Shown here piece after piece: positions 45,939 to 54,388 of a stretch of 64,000 nt of DNA. Each line of letters starts with the position of its first letter. Position 1 is the first letter of the stretch. A program made the translations under genes and the position numbers. The notes under the pieces are model-generated. The model made no database searches. It worked only from the letters and a program-made list of their open reading frames with translations, and was not told the origin of the DNA. The stretch covers positions 124,001-188,000 of the forward strand of contig NZ_CANSMR010000006.1 in the NCBI RefSeq assembly GCF_947648125.1, read 5' to 3'. The stretch comes from an uncultured Bradyrhizobium sp. (GTDB taxonomy: Bacteria; Pseudomonadota; Alphaproteobacteria; Rhizobiales; Xanthobacteraceae).

Positions 45939-46021
45939 GTCATTGCGAGGAGCGAAGCGACGAAGCAATCCATCCCTCGCCGGGGGGATAAATGGATTGC
46001 TTCGCTCCGCTCGCAATGACG
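45939..46021. repeat. Palindromic repeat (CATTGCGAG type), copy 2
   Basis: CATTGCGAGGAGCGAAGCGA and its inverted partner ending at 46021 repeat the element at 27122-27205. It lies between the OFA transporter stop and its terminator. The 372-bp gap 45672-46043 therefore holds the CBS promoter with its operator, the terminator and this repeat, with no gene. Confidence 0.8.
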
Positions 46022-46043
46022 GCTAGAGAGTGGCGCGCTTCTT

Positions 46044-47360
46044 TCAAGCGGTCTTGGCGTTCGTCGCGGTCTCGGCTGCGGCGGCAGCCTCGTTGCCGTT
46101 GATGAAGGCGCGGCGCATCGGCTTGATCACGAACAGCGCCATCAGCGCGGCGGTGGCATTGAGCGCGACCGCGATCACAAACACCGCCTGCCAGCCATAG
46201 CTGGCGGCAACGATGCTGGCGGCCGGCACCAACAGCGCGGCGGTGCCCTTTGCGGTGTAGAGCATGCCGTTGTTGGTGGTCGCGAACTTCGAGCCGAAGG
46301 TGTCGCCGGAGGTCGCCGGGAACAACGAGTAGATCTCGCCGAACACGCCGAAATAGACCGCGGTCGCCAGCACGAACACCAGCGGGTTGTGGCCCCAGGT
46401 GGACAGCGTCAGCAGCATCAGCGCGCCGGTACCGAACGCGATGAACATGGTGTGCTCGCGGCCGATATTGTCGGAGACCCAGCCGAAGAACGGCCGTCCG
46501 AAGCCGTCGAAGATGCGGTCGAGCGAGATCGCAAAGGTCAGCGCGGCCATCTGGAAGCCGGCAAGCGAGACCGGCGTGGTGGCGATCTTGTAGTCGTGCG
46601 CGATCGGCGCGATCTGCGCCGCCGCCATCAGGCCGCCGGAGGCGACCATCACGAACACCAGATACATCACCCAGAAGATCGGGCTGCGCAGCACCTGCGG
46701 CGGCGTGAAGTCGATCTTGGTCTGCGGCAGGTTGAGCTGCTTCTTCTTCGGCGGGATCGTGACCGCAGGCTTCTGGATGAAGAACGCGAGCAGGAACACG
46801 ATCAGGCCTTGCCCGATTCCGAAATCGAAGAACGCGGTCTGATAGCCGCTCGAGGCGATCATGTTGGCGATCGGCACCACGGTCAGCGCAGCGCCGGCGC
46901 CGAAGCCTGCGGCGGTTGCGCCGGCGGCGAGGCCGCGGCGATCGGGAAACCATTTCAGCGCATTGCCGACGCAGGTGCCGTACACCGAGCCGGCGCCGAT
47001 GCCACCGATGACAGCCGCGGCGTAGAGCAGGGTGAGTGAGTCAGCGTAGGAGTTCAGCACCCAGGACAGCGTGATCATGACGCCGCCGAACATGATGACG
47101 ATCCGCGGGCCGTATTTGTCGACGAACCAGGCCTCGACCGGCACCAGCCAGGTCTCCGTCACCACGAAGATCGTGAAGGCGAACTGGATCGCCGCGCGGC
47201 CCCAGTGATGCGCGCCGTCGATCGGATCGACGAACAGCGTCCAGCCATATTGCAGGTTGGCGATCATCGCCATGCAGACGATGCCCATGACGAGCTGAAG
47301 CCAGCGGAAGCCACTGGACGAAGGTTGTGCTTGTGTTACGGCGGCATTGCTGGAAACCAT
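46044..47360 (-). CDS. OFA-family (oxalate/formate antiporter) MFS transporter 1
   Basis: 438 residues, 12 membrane helices. Family signs are YGWTLFVDPI, WLVPVEAWFVDKYGPR (MFS loop 2-3), GGIGAGSVYGTCVGNALKWFPDRRGLAAG, and FDGFGRPFFGWVSDNIGRE. ATG 47360 has GGGAGGA five bases upstream. A longer frame to 47429 would run toward the operator. It most likely imports oxalate, perhaps in exchange for formate as OxlT does; substrate inferred from co-regulation with oxc and frc. Confidence 0.92.
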   Translation of the reverse strand: MVSSNAAVTQAQPSSSGFRWLQLVMGIVCMAMIANLQYGWTLFVDPIDGAHHWGRAAIQFAFTIFVVTETWLVPVEAWFVDKYGPRIVIMFGGVMITLSWVLNSYADSLTLLYAAAVIGGIGAGSVYGTCVGNALKWFPDRRGLAAGATAAGFGAGAALTVVPIANMIASSGYQTAFFDFGIGQGLIVFLLAFFIQKPAVTIPPKKKQLNLPQTKIDFTPPQVLRSPIFWVMYLVFVMVASGGLMAAAQIAPIAHDYKIATTPVSLAGFQMAALTFAISLDRIFDGFGRPFFGWVSDNIGREHTMFIAFGTGALMLLTLSTWGHNPLVFVLATAVYFGVFGEIYSLFPATSGDTFGSKFATTNNGMLYTAKGTAALLVPAASIVAASYGWQAVFVIAVALNATAALMALFVIKPMRRAFINGNEAAAAAETATNAKTA

Positions 47361-47445
47361 CAAATCCTCCCGAGCGCGCCTGGTCTTGTTGTGACCCAGT
47401 GTCGCAATTCTTGTGGCGTATCGTCGCAAGCGCTTAGTCGGAGGT

Positions 47446-47462
47446 TGGTATACTATATTCCA
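47446..47462 (-). promoter_or_regulatory. GntR-type operator, OFA transporter 1 promoter
   Basis: TGGTAT-ACTAT-ATTCCA, one mismatch from TGGYAT-N5-ATRCCA. On the minus strand a TTGCTT box (47470-47465) stands 2 bp before the palindrome. Located 86 bp upstream of the start codon. Confidence 0.78.
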
Positions 47463-47560
47463 GAAAGCAAGCCCATCTTTCTGCTGCGTCGCAACAAAAC
47501 TGGCATACGAAGCGCCGGTTCGGGCGCGTATCCGAGCTCCTTAAGGGACGCCGGAAAATG

Positions 47561-47585
47561 AAAACGCCCGGCGTTGGCCGGGCGC
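47561..47585 (-). terminator. Rho-independent terminator after second OFA transporter
   Basis: CGCCCGGC (47565-47572) pairs with GCCGGGCG (47577-47584), loop GTTG; on the minus strand it is followed by TTTTCATTTT. It follows the stop of the transporter gene at 47614. Confidence 0.85.
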
Positions 47586-47613
47586 TTTCGTCAGCTGAAG
47601 AGTGGCGCGTTGC

Positions 47614-48909
47614 TTAGGCCATCGCCGCCGATTTCTCGACCACGATTTTCCGCCAAGGCTTGAGCACGGCGATCGCAAGCAGCGAGGCAAGGATGTTGGC
47701 GCCGGCTGCGATGATGAACACGTTGTCCCAATGGCCCGACGACTGCTGCATGTAATTGGCGATCGGCACAAGGAGCGCAGCAGTGCCTTTCGCGGTGTAG
47801 AGCAGGCCCGCATTGGTCGTCGCGAACTTTGCGCCGAATGTGTCGGTGCAGGTCGAGGGGAAGAGCGAGTAGATCTCACCCCAGGCGAAGAACACGAAGC
47901 CCGAGAGCAGCACGAACCAGACCGGGTCGTGGCCCCAGAGGTAGAGCATCCAGATGCCGAGGCCTTCCATGCCGAAGGCGATGAACATCGTGTTCTCGCG
48001 GCCGATCATGTCGGAGATCCAGCCGAAGAACGGACGCGTCAGACCGTTGAGGACGCGGTCGATGGTGGCCGCGAAGGTCACGGCCGTCATCGTCACCGCC
48101 ATCAGCGTGACCGGCACGCTGTCGACCTTCCAGTCGACCGCGATAGGCTTCAGGTTCGCCGTCACCATCAGGCCGCCGGCGCCGACGATCACGAACATGA
48201 AGTACATCAGCCAGAAGATCGGCTGCCGCAGCACTTCGGTCGGCTGATAGTTGCGTCGGGTCTGGATGATGTTGGCATTCGCGACGACGGCCGGCACCTG
48301 ACCGGCCTTCGGCGCGAGCAGGAAGAAGGCGAGCAGCACGATGATGATGCCCTGGCCGAGACCGAAATAAAGGAAGGTGGTCTGGAAGCCGGAGTCCTTG
48401 ATCATCGCCTGGATCGGCGCGACCGTGAGCGCGGAGCCCGCGCCGAAACCGGCTGCGGTGATGCCCGCCGCAAGACCGCGCTTGTCGGGAAACCATTTCA
48501 GCGCGTTGCCGACGCAGGTGCCATAGACGCCGCCGGCGCCGATGCCGGCGATGATCATGCCGAGATAGTAGCCGTTCAGCGAGGTCGCCTGCGCGTTGAT
48601 CGCCCACCCGATCGCGCAGAGAATGCCGCCGATCAGCACGACGAGGCGCGGACCATATTTATCGACGAACCAGCCTTCGACCGGCACCAGCCAGGTCTCG
48701 AACAGCACGAACAGCGTGAAGGCCCACTGGATCGATGCGCGATCCCATCCGAATTTCTTCTGGATGTCGGGGACGAAGAACGTCCACCCGTATTGATAGT
48801 TTGCGATCATCACCATTGCGGCGACGCCGATCGCAAGTTGCGTCCAGCGATAGGCATCGCTGACACGTGCGGCCGCGGGGGCCGCAGTTGCATGAACCAT
48901 GTCCGACAT
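47614..48909 (-). CDS. OFA-family (oxalate/formate antiporter) MFS transporter 2
   Basis: 431 residues, clearly a paralogue of the gene at 46044-47360 (shared NYQYGWTFFVPDI, WLVPVEGWFVDKYGPR, GGVYGTCVGNALKWFPDKRG, GLTRPFFGWISDMIGRE). ATG 48909 has GGGAGGA upstream. It has its own operator and terminator and so forms a separate transcription unit. Likely oxalate or formate transport; why two copies are kept is unknown. Confidence 0.92.
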   Translation of the reverse strand: MSDMVHATAAPAAARVSDAYRWTQLAIGVAAMVMIANYQYGWTFFVPDIQKKFGWDRASIQWAFTLFVLFETWLVPVEGWFVDKYGPRLVVLIGGILCAIGWAINAQATSLNGYYLGMIIAGIGAGGVYGTCVGNALKWFPDKRGLAAGITAAGFGAGSALTVAPIQAMIKDSGFQTTFLYFGLGQGIIIVLLAFFLLAPKAGQVPAVVANANIIQTRRNYQPTEVLRQPIFWLMYFMFVIVGAGGLMVTANLKPIAVDWKVDSVPVTLMAVTMTAVTFAATIDRVLNGLTRPFFGWISDMIGRENTMFIAFGMEGLGIWMLYLWGHDPVWFVLLSGFVFFAWGEIYSLFPSTCTDTFGAKFATTNAGLLYTAKGTAALLVPIANYMQQSSGHWDNVFIIAAGANILASLLAIAVLKPWRKIVVEKSAAMA

Positions 48910-48963
48910 TGATCCTCCCAGTGCGCGCTTTGTCATTCTGCTTGTGGCGCGGCTCGGTCATCT

Positions 48964-48980
48964 TGGTATTTGATATGCCA
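48964..48980 (-). promoter_or_regulatory. GntR-type operator, OFA transporter 2 promoter
   Basis: TGGTAT-TTGAT-ATGCCA, extended to CTTGGTAT...ATGCCAAG. On the minus strand TTGAAC (48988-48983) stands 2 bp before it, and CAAGAT is at -10 after a 17-bp spacer. Located 55 bp upstream of the start codon. Confidence 0.83.
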
Positions 48981-49064
48981 AGGTTCAAGCTGACGCAGAG
49001 GTCGCGTGCGCATATGCCGCAGAGAACTCAAGGCGGTCACCGCGGTGAGAGTAATTCAGCGCGC

Positions 49065-49095
49065 AAAAAAAATGGCCCCGAAAATCGGGGCCATT
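49065..49095 (-). terminator. Rho-independent terminator after the 45-codon gene
   Basis: ATGGCCCCGA and TCGGGGCCAT form a near-perfect stem with an A-A-A loop; on the minus strand a run of eight T follows. It is 75 bp beyond the stop codon of the small gene at 49170-49307, which defines a transcript of about 290 bases together with the promoter at 49365-49390. Confidence 0.88.
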
Positions 49096-49169
49096 GGTCG
49101 AAGGTTCAATGCACGTCGCGCGTCGCGACGAAACAGTCTCGGTGAAGCGTGTGCAGAATCCTTCAGGCC

Positions 49170-49307
49170 TCAGAGGCCGAAGCGCGGCAGGTCGCCATTA
49201 CGGTTCGCGATTTCCGCGCTCTTCATCAGCAGGCGGTCGATCGTGGCCATCAGGCGGCCGAACAGGGTGGAGGAGGGCGCGAGCGCGAGTGCAGAAGTCT
49301 TGGACAT
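49170..49307 (-). CDS. 45-residue protein in the oxalate regulon
   Basis: Reads MSKTSALALAPSSTLFGRLM then ATIDRLLMKSAEIANRNGDL and PRFGL. Codons show strong third-position G/C (for example CTG, CTC, GCG, GGC), as in core genes here. AAAGGGG lies 7-10 bases before ATG 49307. The middle (LFGRLMATIDRLLMKSAEIA) would make an amphipathic helix; there is no membrane segment and no Cys. Its promoter carries an operator like those of oxc/frc and the transporters, and a strong terminator follows. Function unknown; I do not recognise a named family. Confidence 0.78.
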   Translation of the reverse strand: MSKTSALALAPSSTLFGRLMATIDRLLMKSAEIANRNGDLPRFGL

Positions 49308-49366
49308 TGGTGTCCCCTTTGGCTGGAGGGCCAGCAACGGGCCGGCTCATCATCTGCAGCCAAATT

Positions 49367-49383
49367 ATGTATACCAGATGCCA
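49367..49383 (-). promoter_or_regulatory. GntR-type operator, 45-codon gene promoter
   Basis: ATGTAT-ACCAG-ATGCCA on the plus strand. The right half is perfect; the left half matches 4 of 6. On the minus strand TTGTCT (49390-49385) stands 1 bp before it and CATAAT (49369-49364) overlaps its end. Located 60 bp upstream of the small gene's start codon. Confidence 0.65.
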
Positions 49384-49585
49384 GAGACAATGGACTTGTT
49401 TGCATAGCAGCATACGCGATTGTGCAATGCAACAAGATAGGTGGGGTTGGCATCCCAGATTGAAGGGGAGCGCATTGAAACCACGGCCAAGTCCAAGCAA
49501 TCGCGGGCCTTCGCCAGATCCAGCAATCCTGCTGCTCTTGCGCGGTGCCCTTCGATGCGGCCGGACCGACGCCGTCGCTGCCGTC

Positions 49586-49616
49586 ATAAAGAAAGGCCGC
49601 CGAATGCGGCGGCCTT
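49586..49616 (-). terminator. Rho-independent terminator after DUF2147 gene
   Basis: AAGGCCGCCG and CGGCGGCCTT form a perfect 10-bp stem with loop AATG (49593-49616); the minus strand then reads TTCTTTAT. It follows the stop of the DUF2147 gene at 49672. The 364-bp gap 49308-49671 holds this terminator and the promoter of the 45-codon gene, with no other gene. Confidence 0.8.
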
Positions 49617-49671
49617 GAGTGACTGGGTTTGCTTTTCTTCTTGGCCGATGAAGGGTCGGGGCCAGATCCCT

Positions 49672-50175
49672 TCACCGCGTCCAGTCTTCGCCCGCGCACA
49701 GCGTTCCCATGCAGCCGCGAACGTTCAGCGTGCCCGACGACACCAGCGTCACCGAGCTCTCATAGGTCTTGCCGTCATCGGCGTTGTAGATCCTGCCGGC
49801 CCATTTGTTCGGGCCTGCGGGCTGCATGTTGATGAAGAGCGAGATGCCCATCACCGGCCGGGTCCGCAGCGTGGGATCGGCATTCTTGTCGTCGCGCTGC
49901 GGCTTGCCGGTGGCCTTGTCGGTCGGCTCCTTCAGCCAGACGACGCGGCCGCACAGCGCGCTGCCGCAGCGGTGGACCTTGATCCTGGCGTCACCGGACT
50001 GGGTCAGCCAGACGCCGGCCGGATCGTTGGCCTTGTCGTTGGCTTTGGCGGCATCGGCGGCGCTGCCGAGCAGTGGAATGTAGAACGCTGCCACGATCAG
50101 GCGGCGCGTGAGGTGAGCGCGAATCAGCTGTTTCAGGGCCTTGGCGAGGCCGTCATTATCTGGGGGTAACGTCAT
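49672..50175 (-). CDS. DUF2147 secreted protein
   Basis: 167 residues. An N-terminal hydrophobic stretch (RRLIVAAFYIPLLGSAADA) looks like an export signal with a long N-region. The mature part has DPAGVWLTQSGDARIKVHRC, GSALCGRVVWLKEP and GRIYNADDGKTYESSVTL, the DUF2147 lipocalin-like pattern. ATG 50175 has GGTGGA upstream. It is divergent from the DUF2975-XRE pair, and they share an AT-rich intergenic region with palindromes. Role of the family is unknown. Confidence 0.88.
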   Translation of the reverse strand: MTLPPDNDGLAKALKQLIRAHLTRRLIVAAFYIPLLGSAADAAKANDKANDPAGVWLTQSGDARIKVHRCGSALCGRVVWLKEPTDKATGKPQRDDKNADPTLRTRPVMGISLFINMQPAGPNKWAGRIYNADDGKTYESSVTLVSSGTLNVRGCMGTLCAGEDWTR

Positions 50176-50188
50176 TATCCACCTTCTT

Positions 50189-50216
50189 CATGAAAAATTT
50201 CATGATAAACATGAAA
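50189..50216. promoter_or_regulatory. CATGAAA repeated half-sites between divergent genes
   Basis: CATGAAAAATTTCATG (50189-50204) is a near-perfect palindrome, and a further CATGAAA lies at 50210-50216. The region is AT-rich and lies between the DUF2147 gene and the DUF2975-XRE operon, so it may be bound by the XRE protein encoded there. Confidence 0.5.
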
Positions 50217-50304
50217 TAAATCACGTTTAAGGTTGAGTCAACAACATTACCGCAGCATGATGCTGCCCGGCCGTAACGGCCTGCATGGGCAAAAAATTAT
50301 TCGG

Positions 50305-50871
50305 ATGGATGCGATGAGGAAATCGGTTCGTGAGCAGCGCCAGCTTTGGTTTCGCCGGCTCGATCGGACGTTCTGGGTGATCTGGGCCGCGCTGCCGGTG
50401 GTGCTGTGGCTGGCCTATTACCGCAGCACGACTGCCGCGGGCGCGATCGCCGAAAGCCTCACCGCCGAGCAGGCGAAATGCGCGGCCATCGTCGCCGACC
50501 CGCTCACCATGTCGGCCAAGGGGCAGATGCTGTTCTGGGCGCTGTTCGCGCTTGGGGTATCGTTTTATGCCGTGTTGATCGGCATCCTTCATCGCATGGT
50601 GAACCGATTCGCCAATGGGCGAATCTTCGTGTCGGAAACCTTGCAGGGTGTGTGGTGGATGGGGATCTTCCTGGTGGTCTGGCCGTTTGTCGATACGATC
50701 ACCACCAACGCGGTCGCCTATGCCTTGTACAAGCTCGGCGACATCAAGTTCTTCCTGCCGAGCTACGGCGTCGACGTCGGCACCATCGCAGGCGGCGTTT
50801 TCCTGATGGCGCTGAAGTTCGTGATCGAGCACGCCATCCTGCTGCAGTCCGAAAACGAGCTCACGATCTGA
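50305..50871 (+). CDS. DUF2975 membrane protein
   Basis: About 188 residues, four membrane helices (FWVIWAALPVVLWLAYY, MLFWALFALGVSFYAVLIG, VWWMGIFLVVWPFVDTI and GTIAGGVFLMALKFVIEHA). DUF2975 proteins are regularly paired with a small XRE regulator, as here. Start codon uncertain among ATG 50305, 50314 and an earlier frame to 50233. It is followed after 5 bp by the regulator gene. Function unknown. Confidence 0.8.
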   Translation: MDAMRKSVREQRQLWFRRLDRTFWVIWAALPVVLWLAYYRSTTAAGAIAESLTAEQAKCAAIVADPLTMSAKGQMLFWALFALGVSFYAVLIGILHRMVNRFANGRIFVSETLQGVWWMGIFLVVWPFVDTITTNAVAYALYKLGDIKFFLPSYGVDVGTIAGGVFLMALKFVIEHAILLQSENELTI

Positions 50872-50876
50872 GGTGA

Positions 50877-51122
50877 ATGCTGGTGCCCATCGTGGTGAAC
50901 CTCGATGTCATGCTTGCAAAGCGCAAGCGCCGCCTCGGAGACCTCGCGGAGGCGATCGGCATCTCGATCCAGAACCTGTCGATCCTGAAAACCGGCAAGG
51001 CGAAGGCGATGCGCTTCTCGACGCTGTCGGCGATCTGCCGCGAGCTGGACTGTCGGCCGGGCGACATTCTGGAATATGTGCCGGGCGATGAGGGTGAGGC
51101 CGAAGGCGGCGAGGGCGGATGA
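50877..51122 (+). CDS. XRE-family (YozG-like) regulator
   Basis: 81 residues with a helix-turn-helix: VNLDVMLAKRKRRLGDLAEA, IGISIQNLSILKTGKAKAMR and STLSAICRELDCRPGDILEY. GAGGTGA precedes ATG 50877. The short acidic/Gly tail is unremarkable. Probably an autoregulator of the DUF2975 operon; palindromes at 50189-50216 are candidate sites. Confidence 0.9.
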   Translation: MLVPIVVNLDVMLAKRKRRLGDLAEAIGISIQNLSILKTGKAKAMRFSTLSAICRELDCRPGDILEYVPGDEGEAEGGEGG

Positions 51123-51570
51123 TCGAGCGGGATTGATCGCGCGCGAGTGTCCCCGAGCACACCCTGGTCCATTGGTCCAATGTCGGCGTGTCAGATTTTG
51201 CTTCTCGGCTGCCCCTTCGAGTTCCGCCGCCCCTCGTTAATCACGGCAGTGGTTTGCCTCTTTGCCTAGACAAGATGCAAATCGCACTAAGGTCCGCTTC
51301 TGATCTGAAGTGGTCATCAGAGCGACAGCGAGAGTTCTTGCGCCAACAGGGAAAATGATTGCTGATGATCTCACCGAAACGCGGCGGGATCGGCCCGATT
51401 CGTATTCCGGATGCCGCCGCGCCTAGTGTACCATCGCTGTTGGGTCAACGGTGCTGCCCGATGGCCCCTCGTTCCGAAGTTGGCTAGCGCCACTCTACTC
51501 ACGATCGTGCGGCCATGTTTTGGTCAAAACTGCGTCCGCATTGTTGAGATGCCCACTGCAAAGGCTTGCG
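51123..51570. other. 448-bp intergenic stretch, no gene seen
   Basis: Between the XRE gene and the MASE1 kinase. No hairpin terminator, repeat or conserved small frame was recognised. The long upstream extension of the kinase frame (from 51451) lacks domain similarity, so it is treated as leader. Confidence 0.45.
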
Positions 51571-54174
51571 ATGGAAAGGGCAACGTTCGCCAAGGCCAAG
51601 ATTGTCGCTTTTGGCGACGCTCGGAGCGTTGCGACCTACGCGGTCGAAATCCTGATAGTTGCCGCGATTTATGCTGGTCTTGCCGAATCCGCGCGGTTCC
51701 TTCCCGCAATAAATCCAACGGCGACACCGCTATGGCCACCAACCGGGCTTGCCCTCGCGCTGGTCCTGCTGCGCGGCTACCGGATCTGGCCCGCGGTCCT
51801 GGTGGGGGCCGTCTCGCCTTACCTCATGGCCGACCGATCGCTCCTGGAGATCGGCGCCGCCGGGATCGGCAGCCTCCTTGCCGCATGTGCCGGGACATGG
51901 CTGATCGGCCGCTGGTCGAACGGTCGCCAGACGTTTGCCACGCCGTCCGGTGTCGCTAAGTTTGCAATCATTTCGTTTGCGCCGACCACGATGATCAGTT
52001 CAGCCATCGCCTTGGCCGGCTTCACGCTCACCAACGAATCGAGCTTTTCCGATTCTGTCGTCGCCGGGTTGACCTGGTGGCTTGCGGACGCCGCCGGGGC
52101 CCTGGTGATTGCTCCGGTCATCGTGCTCTGGGCGACGATGCCGTTACGCATTGCTTCCAGATGGGCGTCGTTGGAATCGATCACGGTCGCTGCTCTCGCT
52201 GGTATCATCGGGCTCGCTACTTACAGCCCGCTGATCGGTAGCGATCTCGTCAGCAACGGCCTCGACGTGTTGCTGCCACATCGCAGCCTTCTGGGCTTTC
52301 TGGTTCTGCTGCCCTTGATCTGGGCCGGTCTGCGCGGCGATCGATGCACCGTGGCGACGGCCGCGTTCATTTTCATCGGAACTGCCGTGTGGGGGTTCTC
52401 GGTGGGGAATGATCCATTTCCGAAAATCGATCCAAACGGTGCGCTGTTATCCTTGTTCGTGCTTTCGATCATCGTGTCGGCGCCTCCGCTTGCGCTGGCC
52501 GCGGCCAGCGCGACGCGCCAGGCCAGAGAAGCCCATTTGCTTTCAATCCAGGATCAGCTGAACGGTCAACTTGAACGGAAAGCCCTGGCGCTCGACAGCA
52601 TCAGACGGCACTTCCAGACCCTTATCGAGGGCGTTGTCGACTACGCAATCTTTGCGCTTGATCGAGAAGGACACGTGACGAGCTGGAATAGCACCGCTCA
52701 AAAGATCATCGGCTACAGCTCGGAAGAAATCATAGGCAAGCACTTCGGGATCTTCTATCGGCCGGACGAACGCCGCGCGGGTTCACCGACACACGCGCTG
52801 GAGTCGGCAATCGAAAGCGGCAAGTACGACGTAGAGGGTTGGCGTATCAGAAAGAATGGTACGCCGTTTTTCATCACGGGCTCAGTCTCTTCGAGCCATG
52901 ATGATGCAGGAAATCTGATCGGTTTTATCAGTATCCTGCGCGACGCGACGGAGCGCCGCGACGCGGAGGAGAAGCTGGTCCAGGCGCGCGAACAGCTCGC
53001 GATGTCTCAGAAGATGGAGGCAATCGGCAAGCTGACTGGCGGGATTGCACACGACTTCAATAATCTATTGATGATCATCGGAGGCAGTGCTCAGATATTT
53101 CAACGCCTGCTTGATCCAAAACTGCCAAAGGCCATCGAAGCCATACAAACCGCGGCCAAACGCGGCGAGAGCCTCACGCGCCAATTGTTGACATTCTCTC
53201 GTCACCAGCACCTCAGCCCGACGGTCGTCGATCTGAATGCGTCCATCAAGAACATGCGGACCATGATCGAGAGCTCGCTGCGCGGCAACATCGTGTACAA
53301 CGAGAACGTTGGCGACGGTGTTTCGCCGGTCAAGGTGGACCTCGCCGAGCTGGAGCTTGCGATCGTCAACATCGCCGTTAACGCGCGAGATGCAATGACA
53401 AGCGGCGGCACATTCACGTTGTCCGTCCACGCGGTCACCGCCAATCAGGAAACCGGCGGCGATCGGCGTGGCAAGGCCTTCTTTGCGATCACGCTTGGCG
53501 ATACGGGCACCGGTATTCCGCCAAATCTTCTGTCCAAGATGTTCGATCCGTTCTTCACGACCAAGGAGGTCGGCAAAGGGACCGGGCTCGGTTTGTCCCA
53601 GGTCTATGGTTTTGCGCACCAGGCGGGCGGAACCGTGACGGCAGACAGCAAGGTTGGACAAGGGACAACGATTACAATCTATCTGCCATCCTGTGCGGAC
53701 GAGCAAATCACCAGCAAGGAGCTCGCCGCTGCCCGGGCAAAGCCAAGGCAGCCGCCGCGGCAGACGGTTCTCGTTGTCGACGACAGCCCCGAAGTGGCGG
53801 ACGTGACATCCTCGCTGTTCGAGCATCTGGGTTATGAAACCATCTACCGAGATTCGGCCGAAGCGGCATTGAAGTTGCTCGATAGCGGTACAAGGATCGA
53901 TCTCGTCTTCAGCGATATCGTCATGCCGGGGACCATCGATGGCGTCGGGCTCGCGAGAGAAGTTCGGTCGCGGTACCCCGGTTTGCCCATAGCCCTCACA
54001 ACCGGTTACAGCGACGCCGCAAAGGCAGCCCCGCCAAGCCTGAAAATCCTCCGCAAGCCGTTCGATACCGAGGCGCTCAGAGACTTTATCCAGGATCTTG
54101 CGCCGCCGAGATCGACGCGCTCATCCGGCGTACCTTTGGCGTCAAACACGACTGACGCTGTGCGCAGAAGCTGA
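51571..54174 (+). CDS. MASE1-PAS hybrid histidine kinase with receiver domain
   Basis: About 867 residues. MASE1 membrane sensor (~20-310; PLWPPTGLALALVLLRGYRI and WWLADAAGALVIAP), PAS (~345-465; YAIFALDREGHVTSWNSTAQ), kinase core with H box GKLTGGIAHDFNNLLMIIGG, and a CheY-like receiver (~735-855) with phospho-Asp in DLVFSDIVMPG and Lys in ILRKPFD. ATG 51571 has AAAGG six bases upstream; a GTG at 51451 is the earlier choice. No partner regulator nearby. It lies amid oxalate genes but no operator of theirs is seen upstream. Confidence 0.9.
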   Translation: MERATFAKAKIVAFGDARSVATYAVEILIVAAIYAGLAESARFLPAINPTATPLWPPTGLALALVLLRGYRIWPAVLVGAVSPYLMADRSLLEIGAAGIGSLLAACAGTWLIGRWSNGRQTFATPSGVAKFAIISFAPTTMISSAIALAGFTLTNESSFSDSVVAGLTWWLADAAGALVIAPVIVLWATMPLRIASRWASLESITVAALAGIIGLATYSPLIGSDLVSNGLDVLLPHRSLLGFLVLLPLIWAGLRGDRCTVATAAFIFIGTAVWGFSVGNDPFPKIDPNGALLSLFVLSIIVSAPPLALAAASATRQAREAHLLSIQDQLNGQLERKALALDSIRRHFQTLIEGVVDYAIFALDREGHVTSWNSTAQKIIGYSSEEIIGKHFGIFYRPDERRAGSPTHALESAIESGKYDVEGWRIRKNGTPFFITGSVSSSHDDAGNLIGFISILRDATERRDAEEKLVQAREQLAMSQKMEAIGKLTGGIAHDFNNLLMIIGGSAQIFQRLLDPKLPKAIEAIQTAAKRGESLTRQLLTFSRHQHLSPTVVDLNASIKNMRTMIESSLRGNIVYNENVGDGVSPVKVDLAELELAIVNIAVNARDAMTSGGTFTLSVHAVTANQETGGDRRGKAFFAITLGDTGTGIPPNLLSKMFDPFFTTKEVGKGTGLGLSQVYGFAHQAGGTVTADSKVGQGTTITIYLPSCADEQITSKELAAARAKPRQPPRQTVLVVDDSPEVADVTSSLFEHLGYETIYRDSAEAALKLLDSGTRIDLVFSDIVMPGTIDGVGLAREVRSRYPGLPIALTTGYSDAAKAAPPSLKILRKPFDTEALRDFIQDLAPPRSTRSSGVPLASNTTDAVRRS

Positions 54175-54331
54175 CCGGTCGCACCATCGCGGGCATTGCC
54201 CTGCGGTGCCGACGCAGTGATCGAACAGGCTATCGTCGCAAAAGCTGAATGGATTGTCCGCATCTCGCCCTGGGCAGACATGAGGCATCGAGCTCATCAA
54301 TGTCCGCCATTGATGCGGCGAGCGGCAGTCG

Positions 54332-54365
54332 AAACAAAAATGGCCGCGGTTGCCCGCGGCCATTT
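54332..54365 (-). terminator. Rho-independent terminator after frc
   Basis: AAATGGCCGCGG and CCGCGGCCATTT form a 12-bp stem with loop TTGC; the minus strand then reads TTTTTGTTT. It ends the gntR-oxc-frc unit. Confidence 0.88.
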
Positions 54366-54388
54366 GTAGTCTCGTCAGTATGCCGCCG

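Noticed and set aside
47502-47518. TGGCAT word near the second OFA terminator
   Set aside because: No partner half-site at the required spacing.
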